Made by a program: the position numbers and the translations under genes. A DNA stretch of 37,567 nucleotides, taken from positions 1 through 37,567 of the forward strand of contig JAGXQU010000008.1 in the NCBI GenBank assembly GCA_018335895.1, in the 5' to 3' direction. The DNA is from Hyphomicrobiales bacterium (GTDB taxonomy: Bacteria; Pseudomonadota; Alphaproteobacteria; Rhizobiales; Xanthobacteraceae). This document shows positions 24,560 through 32,065 of this stretch, one piece after another. The notes beneath the pieces are model-generated. The model worked only from the letters and a program-made list of their open reading frames with translations. It did not search any database and had not been told where the DNA came from. Numbering within the stretch: position 1 is the first letter of the stretch; the number at the start of each line of letters is the position of its first letter.

Positions 24560-25112
24560 GCTGCTTCCGCGCGAGCGCGGCCGTCAAGGCGAAGCATACG
24601 ACGACGCAAATGGCAGCCGCGCTGACCGCATGAAGCGTGAACAGCGTGGCATGCTCGCCGCTCGAATAAGTCTCGAGCGCGGGGCCATAGCTGCCGCGCA
24701 GAATGAGATAGAGAACGATAGGTGCGAGCGCGGCACTCCAGCGCGAATAGCGTTCCTTCTCGCCGAAAAGAAGGGCACCGAGCACGACGCAGGGAAAGAA
24801 AAAGAGTTCAATTCCGCTTTGCGGGCCGAGCGCCTTGATTGCAACCATCGTGTTGCCGAGGCTCGCAATCATCAACAGCCACTTGCCGGCGGGAATGCTC
24901 CTGCGCATCACCCAGGGCACCAACGCATAAAGCGGCGACGACAACAGCGTGAGCAGCGCCGGCCAGAAGCGATTGCCGATCAGAAAATAAACGTAGAGCG
25001 GATAGAACGGCTGATTGCTCAGGATGAACATCGCAATCACGTTGCCCGCACGCGCGAGCGGATCGCGATGTTCGATATATGCGTAGAAGCGCCCGAGCGC
25101 TTTCACATGCAT
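24549..25112 (-). CDS. Unrecognised multi-pass membrane protein
   Basis: I do not recognise this 187-residue protein. It shows about six hydrophobic segments, among them 'VIAMFILSNQPFYPLYVYFLIG', 'ALLTLLSSPLYALVPWV', 'GIELFFFPCVVLGALLFG', 'WSAALAPIVLYLILRG' and a C-terminal 'AAICVVVCFALTAALA'. An arginine-rich tail ends it, so it is probably an inner-membrane protein. A short N-terminal stretch 'RFYAYIEHRDPLARAGN' precedes the first helix. Its ATG overlaps the stop of the DUF1295 gene by a few bases, so it is co-translated with it in the order hydrolase, DUF1295, this gene. The start at 25112 is chosen because upstream sequence in frame is antisense-like. Its context suggests a lipid-linked role, which is inference. 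Confidence 0.8.
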   Translation of the reverse strand: MHVKALGRFYAYIEHRDPLARAGNVIAMFILSNQPFYPLYVYFLIGNRFWPALLTLLSSPLYALVPWVMRRSIPAGKWLLMIASLGNTMVAIKALGPQSGIELFFFPCVVLGALLFGEKERYSRWSAALAPIVLYLILRGSYGPALETYSSGEHATLFTLHAVSAAAICVVVCFALTAALARKQPSG

Positions 25113-25948
25113 CACCGCTTCCGGCCGGCGGAAGCGCGGCTGCGGTCTTCCCGGCGCGGCCCGGGAAAGAACGCATTCACGCGCGCCTGATAGGCGCGAA
25201 ACTTTGCGCCGCGCGAGCGCAGCATGTGCGCTTCCAGCGGCGGAATGCCGGAGGCATGCACAAGCAGCCAGTACATCATCGCAGGCGCAAGCAGCGCGAG
25301 CGGCCACCACCAGTAGCCGCCGCCGACGTTGAACGCGATCAGCACGTAGGCGAACCAGCCCAGCCACTCGAAGAAATAGTTCGGGTGCCGCGAATAGGCC
25401 CAGAGCCCAATTTCCGCGATATTGCCTTTATTTTTCTTCTTACCGACGAATGCCTTGAGTTGCCGGTCGGCAACACCTGCACCGGCAATCGCAAAGACGA
25501 GCAGCATGGCACCGGCCCAGTCGATCGCGCGCAATGCGGACGCCGGATTCTGCGCGGCGACGAAGACAGCGAGCACGAGTACGAACGCGCATAACGCCTG
25601 AATTTGGAGAAACCAGAACATTCGCCGCGGCGCGTCCCTACGCCACTCTTTCTTGAGTTGCGCGTAGCGCGGATCGTCCCCCCCCGAGAGCGTGCGGAAG
25701 AGAATGTGCGTACCGAGGCGCACTGACCAAGTCGCGCAGAGTGCGGCCACGAGCCATTGCCGCGCCGTGATGGCGTCGCCGGCAGCGAGCGGCACAAGCA
25801 AAGCCAACGAGACGCCTGCGATCCCGACGCCGTAGGACCAGAGCGTATCGACCCACCCGGATTTTCCGGTCCGCCACTGCAGCCACCAGGCAAATGCCAT
25901 CCATGCAGACAGGAAAACTGCGGCTGCGATCAAAGCACCTGCGATCAT
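25112..25948 (-). CDS. DUF1295 family membrane protein (steroid 5-alpha-reductase-like C-terminus)
   Basis: The 278-residue protein has six or seven membrane helices and the C-terminal signature 'NIAEIGLWAYSRHPNYFFEWLGWFAYVL', in which 'SRHPNYF' corresponds to the NADPH-contact region of steroid 5-alpha-reductases and isoprenylcysteine methyltransferases. 'VDTLWSYGVGIAG' near residue 33 is also typical of COG3752. A double-bond reductase or methyltransferase acting on membrane lipids is plausible, but no substrate is proven for the family. It starts within the end of the alpha/beta hydrolase gene (four-base overlap) and its stop overlaps the next start, giving a tightly coupled three-gene operon. 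Confidence 0.9.
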   Translation of the reverse strand: MIAGALIAAAVFLSAWMAFAWWLQWRTGKSGWVDTLWSYGVGIAGVSLALLVPLAAGDAITARQWLVAALCATWSVRLGTHILFRTLSGGDDPRYAQLKKEWRRDAPRRMFWFLQIQALCAFVLVLAVFVAAQNPASALRAIDWAGAMLLVFAIAGAGVADRQLKAFVGKKKNKGNIAEIGLWAYSRHPNYFFEWLGWFAYVLIAFNVGGGYWWWPLALLAPAMMYWLLVHASGIPPLEAHMLRSRGAKFRAYQARVNAFFPGPRREDRSRASAGRKR

Positions 25949-26826
25949 CTCGGCACCGCTCCACCGGAGGATTTCGCGCGAACGAACGCGACGAGATCGT
26001 CGCGGGCGGGCGCGAGGAATGAAAGCAGCGGCGAGAACGCGCCGAGAATGGACAGATGGCCGACGCGGTCATAGGTGATGACCGCGGCGTTCCCGCCCTT
26101 CTCGTTCACACGTTGCGCGAGCCTCGATGAATTGCCGGGATCGACCACACGGTCGTTTTGCGGACGCATGAGCAGAAGCGGCGGCTCGCCGCCATCCACG
26201 TAGTTGATCGGCTGCGTCTTTGGCCGCTCGCCTTCGGGGCCGAAAATGATCTTCAGATATTCGTCCGTGAGCGGCAGGAAATCGTAAGGACCTGCGATCC
26301 CGATCACGCCCGCGATGTCGCTCCTGGGATCGAGCTTCGCGCCGCCGAGCCAGCGGCGGTCGGTCGCGAGGGATACCGCGTTGTAGGCCCCCGCCGAATG
26401 TCCCGCGAGAAACACTTTCCCGGCATCTCCGCCGAACCGCCCAGCATTGTCCTTGGTCCAGCGCACCACGAGCGCGGAGTCGCGGAGGAAATCCGGGTAA
26501 CGCACCAGCGGATAGAGCCGGTAATTCGGAACGACCGCGACGATGCCCGCGCGGGCAAGCGCGCTGCCGACGAAACGATAGCTGGCCTTATCGCCCCGCT
26601 GCCACGAGCCGCCGTAGAAGAAAACCACCACAGGCAAAGGCCCGCTCGCCTCGGCGGGCTTGTAAATATCGAGTTTGAGCCTCTCGCCGTCGCCAAATGC
26701 GATGTCGCGCTCGACGGTAACGTCCGCGCCCCGCGCCACGAGATTGAGCAGAAAGGCCGGAGACCAGACTGCAAACGCGGCCAGCGCCGCAATAGCTGCC
26801 AGAACTGTGATCCACACCCGCTTCAT
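25945..26826 (-). CDS. Alpha/beta hydrolase (carboxylesterase/BD-FAE-like), N-terminally anchored or secreted
   Basis: The 293-residue protein begins with a Lys-Arg pair and a hydrophobic helix of about 17 residues, a signal peptide or anchor, placing the enzyme in the periplasm. The oxyanion-hole segment is 'VVFFYGGSWQRGDK' (YGG in place of the usual HGG) and the nucleophile is Ser144 in 'GHSAGA'. 'MRPQNDRVVDPGNS' supplies the Asp loop and 'YDRVGHLSIL' the His. It is an esterase of the hormone-sensitive-lipase-related group. An ATG at 26856 is an alternative start. It opens the operon with DUF1295 and the unknown membrane protein, divergent from the FAD oxidoreductase across about 90 bases. 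Confidence 0.88.
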   Translation of the reverse strand: MKRVWITVLAAIAALAAFAVWSPAFLLNLVARGADVTVERDIAFGDGERLKLDIYKPAEASGPLPVVVFFYGGSWQRGDKASYRFVGSALARAGIVAVVPNYRLYPLVRYPDFLRDSALVVRWTKDNAGRFGGDAGKVFLAGHSAGAYNAVSLATDRRWLGGAKLDPRSDIAGVIGIAGPYDFLPLTDEYLKIIFGPEGERPKTQPINYVDGGEPPLLLMRPQNDRVVDPGNSSRLAQRVNEKGGNAAVITYDRVGHLSILGAFSPLLSFLAPARDDLVAFVRAKSSGGAVPR

Positions 26827-26917
26827 CGCCCAAGGTTGTCCCGATTGATCCTTCATAACCCGCCCTGTGGCGCTACGGATGCATCCAAACCTGGGGGCCT
26901 GCGGGTTCCCTTTATGC

Positions 26918-28279
26918 ATGTTAGTCCCAGCTTCCTCACCCCACCGCCCATTGGAAATCGCCGTGATCGGCTCCGGCATTTCGGGCATGAGCGCCGCCTG
27001 GCTCTTGTCCGCGCGGCATCGGGTCACAGTCTACGAACGTGAAGGCCGCCCCGGCGGCCATTCGAATACGGTCGAGGCGCCCTCGCCGTTCGGGCCGTTG
27101 CCGGTCGATACCGGGTTCATCGTCTTTAACGAGACCAACTATCCGAACCTGACGGCGCTGCTGCGGCATCTCGGCGTTCCGACCAAGGACTCGAGTATGT
27201 CTTTCGCCGCCTCCTTCGACGGCGGCGCCTTTGAGTATTCGGGCACCGATCTGCGCGGTCTGTTCGCGCAGAAGAGCAATCTGTTCAGCCCGCGCTTCTG
27301 GTCGATGCTGAAGGACCTGCTTCGCTTCTACCGGGAAGCGCCGGCGCACGCGAAGTCGGCGGCGCTCATGCCGATCGGCGAGTATCTCGCGCAAAACCGC
27401 TACGGCCGTCCGTTCTGCGAAGATCACCTGCTGCCGATGGCGGCCGCCATCTGGTCGTCCTCGCCCGCGCAACTCTCGGCCTACCCCACCGCGGCTTTCG
27501 TGCGCTTCTGCGAAAACCACGGCCTGATGAAGATCGCGAACCGTCCGGTCTGGCGTACGGTCGAGGGCGGCAGCCGGGAATATGTGAAGCGCCTCACCGC
27601 AGCCTACGCCGACCGCGTGCAACTCAACTGCGCTGCGACACGCGTGATGCGAAGACCCGATGGTGTGCAGGTGGATGACATCCACGGCGGAGCCCGCAAG
27701 TTCGATCATGTCGTGATCGCAACGCACGCGAACGAAGCGCTGCGCCTGCTCGCCGATCCGAATGACGCCGAGTGGAGCGTGCTCTCGAAATTCCGCTACC
27801 AGCCGAACACCGCTATCCTGCACAGCGACCCCTCGCTGATGCCGAGGCGCCGCGCCGCCTGGTCGAGCTGGAATTACATCGGCACGCGCAGCGCCGAAGG
27901 CGCGAAGCAGCTTTGCATCACCTACTGGATGAACCGCCTGCAAGGCATTCGCGACGACGTGCCGCTGTTCGTGACGCTCAATCCGCCGCGCCTCCCGCAC
28001 GAAGAGTTCATCATCCGGACCGAGCACTACGACCATCCGCTCTTCGACGCGCCGGCGCTGCGCGCGCAAGAGAAACTCTGGTCGTTACAGGGCGCACGCA
28101 ACACATGGTTCTGCGGTGCGTATTTCGGCTCCGGCTTTCACGAAGACGGTTTGCAGTCCGGGCTTGCGGTTGCCGAGGCGCTCGGCGGAGTCAGACGCCC
28201 GTGGCAGGTCGCAGACGAGAACGGAAGGATTCGCGTCGGCGCGTCGACTTTTACGCCCATGCAGGAAGTCACGGCATGA
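26918..28279 (+). CDS. FAD-dependent oxidoreductase, amine-oxidase-like (COG2907)
   Basis: The 453-residue protein has the ADP-binding G-x-G-x-x-G at 18-23 ('IAVIGSGISGMSAAWLL'), then 'YEREGRPGGHSNTV' and 'VDTGFIVFNETNYPNL', diagnostic of COG2907. The C-terminal 'TWFCGAYFGSGFHEDGLQSG' is the second FAD motif. Members accompany cyclopropane-fatty-acid synthase and DUF1365 genes and are thought to desaturate or oxidise fatty-acyl chains of phospholipids; a homologue takes part in furan fatty acid formation in Rhodobacter, as I recall. In-frame starts at 26867 (GTG) and 26879 are possible; none has a good ribosome site. Its stop overlaps the DUF1365 start (ATGA). Confidence 0.9.
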   Translation: MLVPASSPHRPLEIAVIGSGISGMSAAWLLSARHRVTVYEREGRPGGHSNTVEAPSPFGPLPVDTGFIVFNETNYPNLTALLRHLGVPTKDSSMSFAASFDGGAFEYSGTDLRGLFAQKSNLFSPRFWSMLKDLLRFYREAPAHAKSAALMPIGEYLAQNRYGRPFCEDHLLPMAAAIWSSSPAQLSAYPTAAFVRFCENHGLMKIANRPVWRTVEGGSREYVKRLTAAYADRVQLNCAATRVMRRPDGVQVDDIHGGARKFDHVVIATHANEALRLLADPNDAEWSVLSKFRYQPNTAILHSDPSLMPRRRAAWSSWNYIGTRSAEGAKQLCITYWMNRLQGIRDDVPLFVTLNPPRLPHEEFIIRTEHYDHPLFDAPALRAQEKLWSLQGARNTWFCGAYFGSGFHEDGLQSGLAVAEALGGVRRPWQVADENGRIRVGASTFTPMQEVTA

Positions 28280-29109
28280 CGAAGTCCGCCTCCGCTCTTT
28301 ACCAAGGCGAGGTCGTTCATCGCCGGCTGCGCCCGAAAGCGCACCGGCTCCGCTACGGCGTTTTCAACATCCTGTTCGATCTCGATGAACTTCCGGATCT
28401 CGACCGCCGACTGCGTTTTTTCTCCCGCAACCGGTTCAACCTGTTCGCCTTCTACGACCGCGATCACAGCGGCGGCGAGATGCCGCTGCGCCGTCACGTT
28501 GAAACGATCCTGAGAAGCGAAGGCATCGACATCGCTGGAGGCCCGATCCGGCTCCTCTGCATGCCGCGCGTGCTCGGTTTCGTGTTCAATCCGCTCAGTG
28601 TCTATTTCTGCTACCGACCGTCCGGTCACATCGCCGCCATCCTGTATGAGGTCAGCAACACCTTCGGCGAGCGGCACTACTACCTGATACCGTCGCGCGG
28701 AATTCCAGATTCCGGCGAGGCGTTCACGCAAACGGCGGCAAAGCGCTTTCACGTTTCGCCGTTCCTGCCGCGCGAGATGGATTACCGGTTTCGCATTACA
28801 CCGCCCGGCGAGCGCGTCTCCGTATCTGTTCACGTCCACGACGCGCGGGGGCTTCTTGTTGCTGCGTCATTCTCGGCAGTGAAATCGGAGCTCTCCGATC
28901 GGTCGCTGGCCAGAGCTTTCGTGGCCTATCCGTTGCTCACACTGAAAGTGCTTGCGGGTATTCACTGGGAAGCGCTGAAGCTCTGGCTGAAAGGAGTGAA
29001 GGTCTGGTCGAAACCTGAGCAACTGGCGGAGCGCATCACGATCGGAACGCAGGAAGGAGGTGTCGGGAATGAGAAAATACTTCAACCCGCATCTGACCAC
29101 GCAGCCTGA
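28276..29109 (+). CDS. DUF1365 family protein
   Basis: The 277-residue protein shows the family's 'LYQGEVVHRRLRPKAHRLRYGVFNILFDLDELP', the 'FNPLSVYFCYRPSGHIAAILYEVSNTFGERHYYLIP' core and 'KRFHVSPFLPREMDYRF'. Conserved His, Tyr and Arg residues are consistent with a lipid-binding or catalytic role at the membrane face, but no reaction is established. It is nearly always next to the COG2907 flavoenzyme and a cyclopropane-type methyltransferase. AGGAAG lies upstream of the ATG at 28276, which overlaps the flavoenzyme's stop by four bases. It is probably needed for the same acyl-chain modification. Confidence 0.92.
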   Translation: MTKSASALYQGEVVHRRLRPKAHRLRYGVFNILFDLDELPDLDRRLRFFSRNRFNLFAFYDRDHSGGEMPLRRHVETILRSEGIDIAGGPIRLLCMPRVLGFVFNPLSVYFCYRPSGHIAAILYEVSNTFGERHYYLIPSRGIPDSGEAFTQTAAKRFHVSPFLPREMDYRFRITPPGERVSVSVHVHDARGLLVAASFSAVKSELSDRSLARAFVAYPLLTLKVLAGIHWEALKLWLKGVKVWSKPEQLAERITIGTQEGGVGNEKILQPASDHAA

Positions 29110-29345
29110 GTCTGACCTTCACAACGAAAGCCTCCAGACACATCATATTACCGCCCGGGCGATTGCATCGCGTGTGATCATCGCGATCCGTGTGCCCGGA
29201 GATGCCATCCACTGCTTTTCACGCCCCTCCCGCCGCACCGCAGCAAATAAATTTCCTGTATTTTTCTGGATTGACTATCGGCGCGCCTTTTACGACCTTT
29301 GTCTAAGAGAAACACGCAATACAAGACGAATTTGGGGAAGGAAGT
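29110..29345. other. AT-richer intergenic region before the cyclopropane synthase gene
   Basis: This 236-base gap is poorer in GC than its surroundings, with an AATAAATTTCCTGTATTTTT tract near 29245-29265 and TTGACT at 29271-29276. No -10 box at a proper distance stands out. A frame starting at 29069 within the DUF1365 end, behind a near-perfect AGGAAGGAGG, stays open through the gap to 29386. I do not call it a gene because its composition looks non-coding. The region probably contains a promoter for the synthase gene. Confidence 0.5.
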
Positions 29346-30599
29346 ATGCCGTGGTCATCACAGGCGCCGCAGTTCCCGCGGCCTGATGTTCGCGCGCAGA
29401 TCGAAGATGCACTCGATCACTCGCGCTTTGCCGACCGCTGGATCGCCCGCGTAGTCCGATCCCTGAAAGTCGGTGATCTCATCATCGAAACGCCGAGCGG
29501 TGCGCGGGTCGAAGGCAAAGGTGAGATCGAAGGCCCACGCGCGACTCTCATCTTGCACAGATGGCGCACCATGCGCCGCCTCATGTTCGGCGGCGACGTC
29601 GGATTTTCCGAAGCCTATATGGACGGAGACTGGTCGACGCCCGATCTCGCGACGCTCATCGAGCTTGCCGCGCTGAACGAACGCGCCTTGAGCGAGGTCA
29701 CCGCCGGGCGGTGGTTCAAGCGCTTCCTGCACCGCGTGAAGCATCTTCTGCGCGCGAACACAAAGAGCGGCAGCCGCCGCAACATCGAGGCGCACTACGA
29801 TCTCGGCAACGACTTCTACAAGCTCTGGCTCGACCCGAGCATGACCTATTCGTCGGCGCTCTATGCAACGCCAAAGCAGTCGCTCGAGGACGCGCAGGAC
29901 AACAAGCTCGCGCGCATCATGGATCTGCTCGCGCTCAAGGGCGATGAGCGCGTACTCGAGATCGGCTGCGGATGGGGCCGCCTCGCCGAGCGCCTCACCA
30001 CCGAGCGCAACACGCATGTCACAGGGCTTACACTTTCGCCTTCGCAACTTGCGGGCGCGAAGGAACGCCTCGCGAAAGCGGGAGCGGGCGGCAAGGCGGA
30101 TCTCCGCCTCCAGGACTATCGTGATGTGACGGAAAAGTTCGACCGCGTCGTATCGATCGAAATGATCGAAGCGGTCGGAGAGAAATACTGGCCGACCTAT
30201 TTCGGCAAGATCGCCGATGTTTTGAAGCCTGGCGGCCGCGCGGTGCTGCAAGTCATTACCATCGCCAACGAGCGCTTCGAGCTTTACCGGAAGAACGCCG
30301 ATTTCATTCAGCGCTATATTTTCCCGGGCGGCATGCTGCCGTCAGACGAAGTAATGCGTGGACAGATCAGGCAAGCGGGTATGAAGTTTCTCTCGCTCGA
30401 GACTTTCGGGATCAGCTACGCGCAAACGCTGAACGAGTGGAACCGCCGCTTCCAGCGCGCATGGCCCGAGATCGAAGCGATGGGCTACTCGAAAAAATTC
30501 AAGCGGACCTGGGAGTACTATCTCGCCTATTGCGAGGGCGGCTTCCGCTCCGGCTCCATTGATGTCGGTCTTTACGTGATGGAAAAGCCCGCGCATTGA
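29346..30599 (+). CDS. cfa: Cyclopropane-fatty-acyl-phospholipid synthase family methyltransferase
   Basis: The 417-residue protein methylates or cyclopropanates unsaturated phospholipid acyl chains with S-adenosylmethionine. The N-terminal domain (to about 140) holds 'FSEAYMDGDWSTPDL'. Then come 'NIEAHYDLGNDFYKLWLDPSMTYSSA', the SAM motif 'VLEIGCGWGRLAERL' near 202-216, 'SIEMIEAVGEKYWPTYF', and 'YIFPGGMLPS'. These match the family throughout and the length is normal. GGGGAAGGAAG directly before the ATG is a strong ribosome site. With the COG2907 and DUF1365 genes upstream, an alternative product is a methyl-branched or furan fatty acid rather than plain cyclopropane; sequence alone cannot decide. 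Confidence 0.94.
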   Translation: MPWSSQAPQFPRPDVRAQIEDALDHSRFADRWIARVVRSLKVGDLIIETPSGARVEGKGEIEGPRATLILHRWRTMRRLMFGGDVGFSEAYMDGDWSTPDLATLIELAALNERALSEVTAGRWFKRFLHRVKHLLRANTKSGSRRNIEAHYDLGNDFYKLWLDPSMTYSSALYATPKQSLEDAQDNKLARIMDLLALKGDERVLEIGCGWGRLAERLTTERNTHVTGLTLSPSQLAGAKERLAKAGAGGKADLRLQDYRDVTEKFDRVVSIEMIEAVGEKYWPTYFGKIADVLKPGGRAVLQVITIANERFELYRKNADFIQRYIFPGGMLPSDEVMRGQIRQAGMKFLSLETFGISYAQTLNEWNRRFQRAWPEIEAMGYSKKFKRTWEYYLAYCEGGFRSGSIDVGLYVMEKPAH

Positions 30600-30630
30600 C
30601 CGCGCCCGCGCGCTTCGCAACACTCCGCGA

Positions 30631-31473
30631 ATGAAGACACGCTCCTTCGGGCCGGGGCAATCTGGCGTTTCCGTCATCGGTCAGGGCACATGGAATCTCG
30701 AGCTTGCCCCTCGCGCGGAAGCGGTCAAAACGCTTCAGCGCGGCATCGATCTCGGCATGACGCATATCGACACCGCGGAGATGTATGGCTCGGGCCGCGC
30801 CGAGGCGATCACCGGCGAAGCCATCGCCGGACGCCGCGACAGGGTATTTGTGGTCTCTAAAGTGCTGCCGTCGAACGCCTCACACAAAGGCACGCTCGCT
30901 GCCTGCGAGCGCTCGTTGAAACAACTGAAAACCGATTACCTCGACTGCTATCTGTTGCACTGGCGCGGCTCCTATCCGCTCGAAGAAACCTTCGCGGCAT
31001 TCGATGAATTGAAAACGGCGGGAAAAATCCGCTCCTGGGGCGTTTCCAATTTCGACGAAGACGATCTTGATGAAGCGCTTGCCGTCGCCGGCAAGGGCAA
31101 GATCGCGTGCAATCAGGTGCTCTACCATCTGCGCGAACGCGCGATCGAACACGCGGTGATCCCCTGGTGCGAGAAGCATGGGGTCGCGGTCGTCGCCTAC
31201 AGTCCTTACGGTCAGATGGCCTCGCCCGCGCTTTCCACCCCCGGCGGTAAAGTGCTTGCCGAAATCGCCGACGCCCGCGATTCAACGCCACGGCAGATCG
31301 CACTCGCATTTCTGACGCGAAAGCAATCCGTGCTCGCGATTCCAAAGGCTTCAAAGGTTGCGCATGCGGAAGAGAATGCGGGCGCTGGCGAAATTGAAAT
31401 AAGCGCAAAAGAAATCGAGCAGATCGATAAAGCGTTTCCGCGCGGGCGGCCAAGAAGCCTGCCGATGCTTTAG
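30631..31473 (+). CDS. Aldo/keto reductase
   Basis: The 280-residue protein is a TIM-barrel NADPH-dependent carbonyl reductase. The catalytic tetrad is complete: Asp47, Tyr52, Lys77 and His110, in 'HIDTAEMYG', 'VVSKVLP' and 'LLHWRG'. 'WGVSNFDEDDL' and the NADPH-binding 'VLAIPKASKVAHAEEN' are typical. The physiological carbonyl substrate is unknown; family members detoxify aldehydes or work in sugar metabolism. It lies 31 bases after the cyclopropane synthase and could be read from the same transcript. A REP-like repeat follows its stop at once, suggesting that transcription ends or is trimmed there. Confidence 0.93.
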   Translation: MKTRSFGPGQSGVSVIGQGTWNLELAPRAEAVKTLQRGIDLGMTHIDTAEMYGSGRAEAITGEAIAGRRDRVFVVSKVLPSNASHKGTLAACERSLKQLKTDYLDCYLLHWRGSYPLEETFAAFDELKTAGKIRSWGVSNFDEDDLDEALAVAGKGKIACNQVLYHLRERAIEHAVIPWCEKHGVAVVAYSPYGQMASPALSTPGGKVLAEIADARDSTPRQIALAFLTRKQSVLAIPKASKVAHAEENAGAGEIEISAKEIEQIDKAFPRGRPRSLPML

Positions 31474-31523
31474 CCTCGTCTTAAGGCGCGCGAGCAGCAG
31501 AGAGCGCGTCTCGAAGGATGAGG
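31474..31523. repeat. REP-like palindromic repeat, copy 2 (diverged)
   Basis: Fifty bases from CCTCGTCTTAAGGCGCG to GCGTCTCGAAGGATGAGG share both ends and the TCTCGAAG-ATGA core with the repeat at 11634-11682. The first arm is degenerate and the loop longer. It starts at the base after the aldo/keto reductase stop and precedes the convergent trmO stop by five bases, so it lies between two converging genes and may serve as a shared 3' structure. Confidence 0.75.
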
Positions 31524-31528
31524 AAATA

Positions 31529-32020
31529 TTATCTCTTCTGAAAATCCTCCGGCTGCGGCACCGCGTCCGCCGAGAAGTGGCAGTGATCCGGCTTGAGATC
31601 GACAAGCGGTGTGCCGTCGAGGCAATCGAGCCCGCGGACGAAGAGCGAATTTTCTTCCACCCTCTCGAGCTTCACCAGCGACGTACCGATCGGATTGGGC
31701 CGCATCGGCGAGCGTAGCGCGAAGGTGCCGGTCGTTTGATCGCTGTGTTTCGGATTCTGCTGGACCAGATCGCGGCGCGACCGGTCGAGCCAGTATAGCA
31801 CTTCGAGCTTCGCGAACTTCTCGATGCCTTTCAGCGCGGCAACCCAAGGCTCGAAAATCTCGATCCGGCAGATGGGACCATCCCGCCTCCCCTGACGGGG
31901 ACATGCGGAGCGGCTTTGCCACGGCGTATGAATCCGCCCGATGAAAACCAGACCCGCATCGCGCGGCGCTGGCGCCGTGACGACAACCTCTCCGGGACGA
32001 ATTTCATCGCGTCCATCCAT
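31529..32020 (-). CDS. trmO: tRNA (N6-threonylcarbamoyladenosine37-N6)-methyltransferase TrmO
   Basis: The 163-residue protein has the TrmO/TsaA (UPF0066) beta-barrel fold. 'IGRIHTPW' starts it, followed by 'CRIEIFEPWVAALKGIEKF', the signature 'RPNPIG' at 107-112 and 'VDLKPD' at 140-145. TrmO uses S-adenosylmethionine to methylate t6A37 in ACY-reading tRNAs, tuning decoding. This is the short single-domain form. It is convergent with the aldo/keto reductase and divergent from the sulfhydrylase gene, with only 45 bases before that gene's ATG, so the two promoters must overlap. Confidence 0.93.
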   Translation of the reverse strand: MDGRDEIRPGEVVVTAPAPRDAGLVFIGRIHTPWQSRSACPRQGRRDGPICRIEIFEPWVAALKGIEKFAKLEVLYWLDRSRRDLVQQNPKHSDQTTGTFALRSPMRPNPIGTSLVKLERVEENSLFVRGLDCLDGTPLVDLKPDHCHFSADAVPQPEDFQKR

Positions 32021-32065
32021 GGTACGGATATACTATGCGCAGAGGAAACGCGCGAAAGAAACCAG

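Noticed and set aside
26846-26880. TGATCC as an ECF/RpoE-type -35 before the COG2907 gene
   Set aside because: No TAAGA-like -10 lies at a suitable distance; the TAAGA found at 29304-29308 has no matching -35.
26936-28069. Minus-strand frame of 377 codons over the COG2907 gene
   Set aside because: Antisense shadow; the FAD motifs are on the plus strand.
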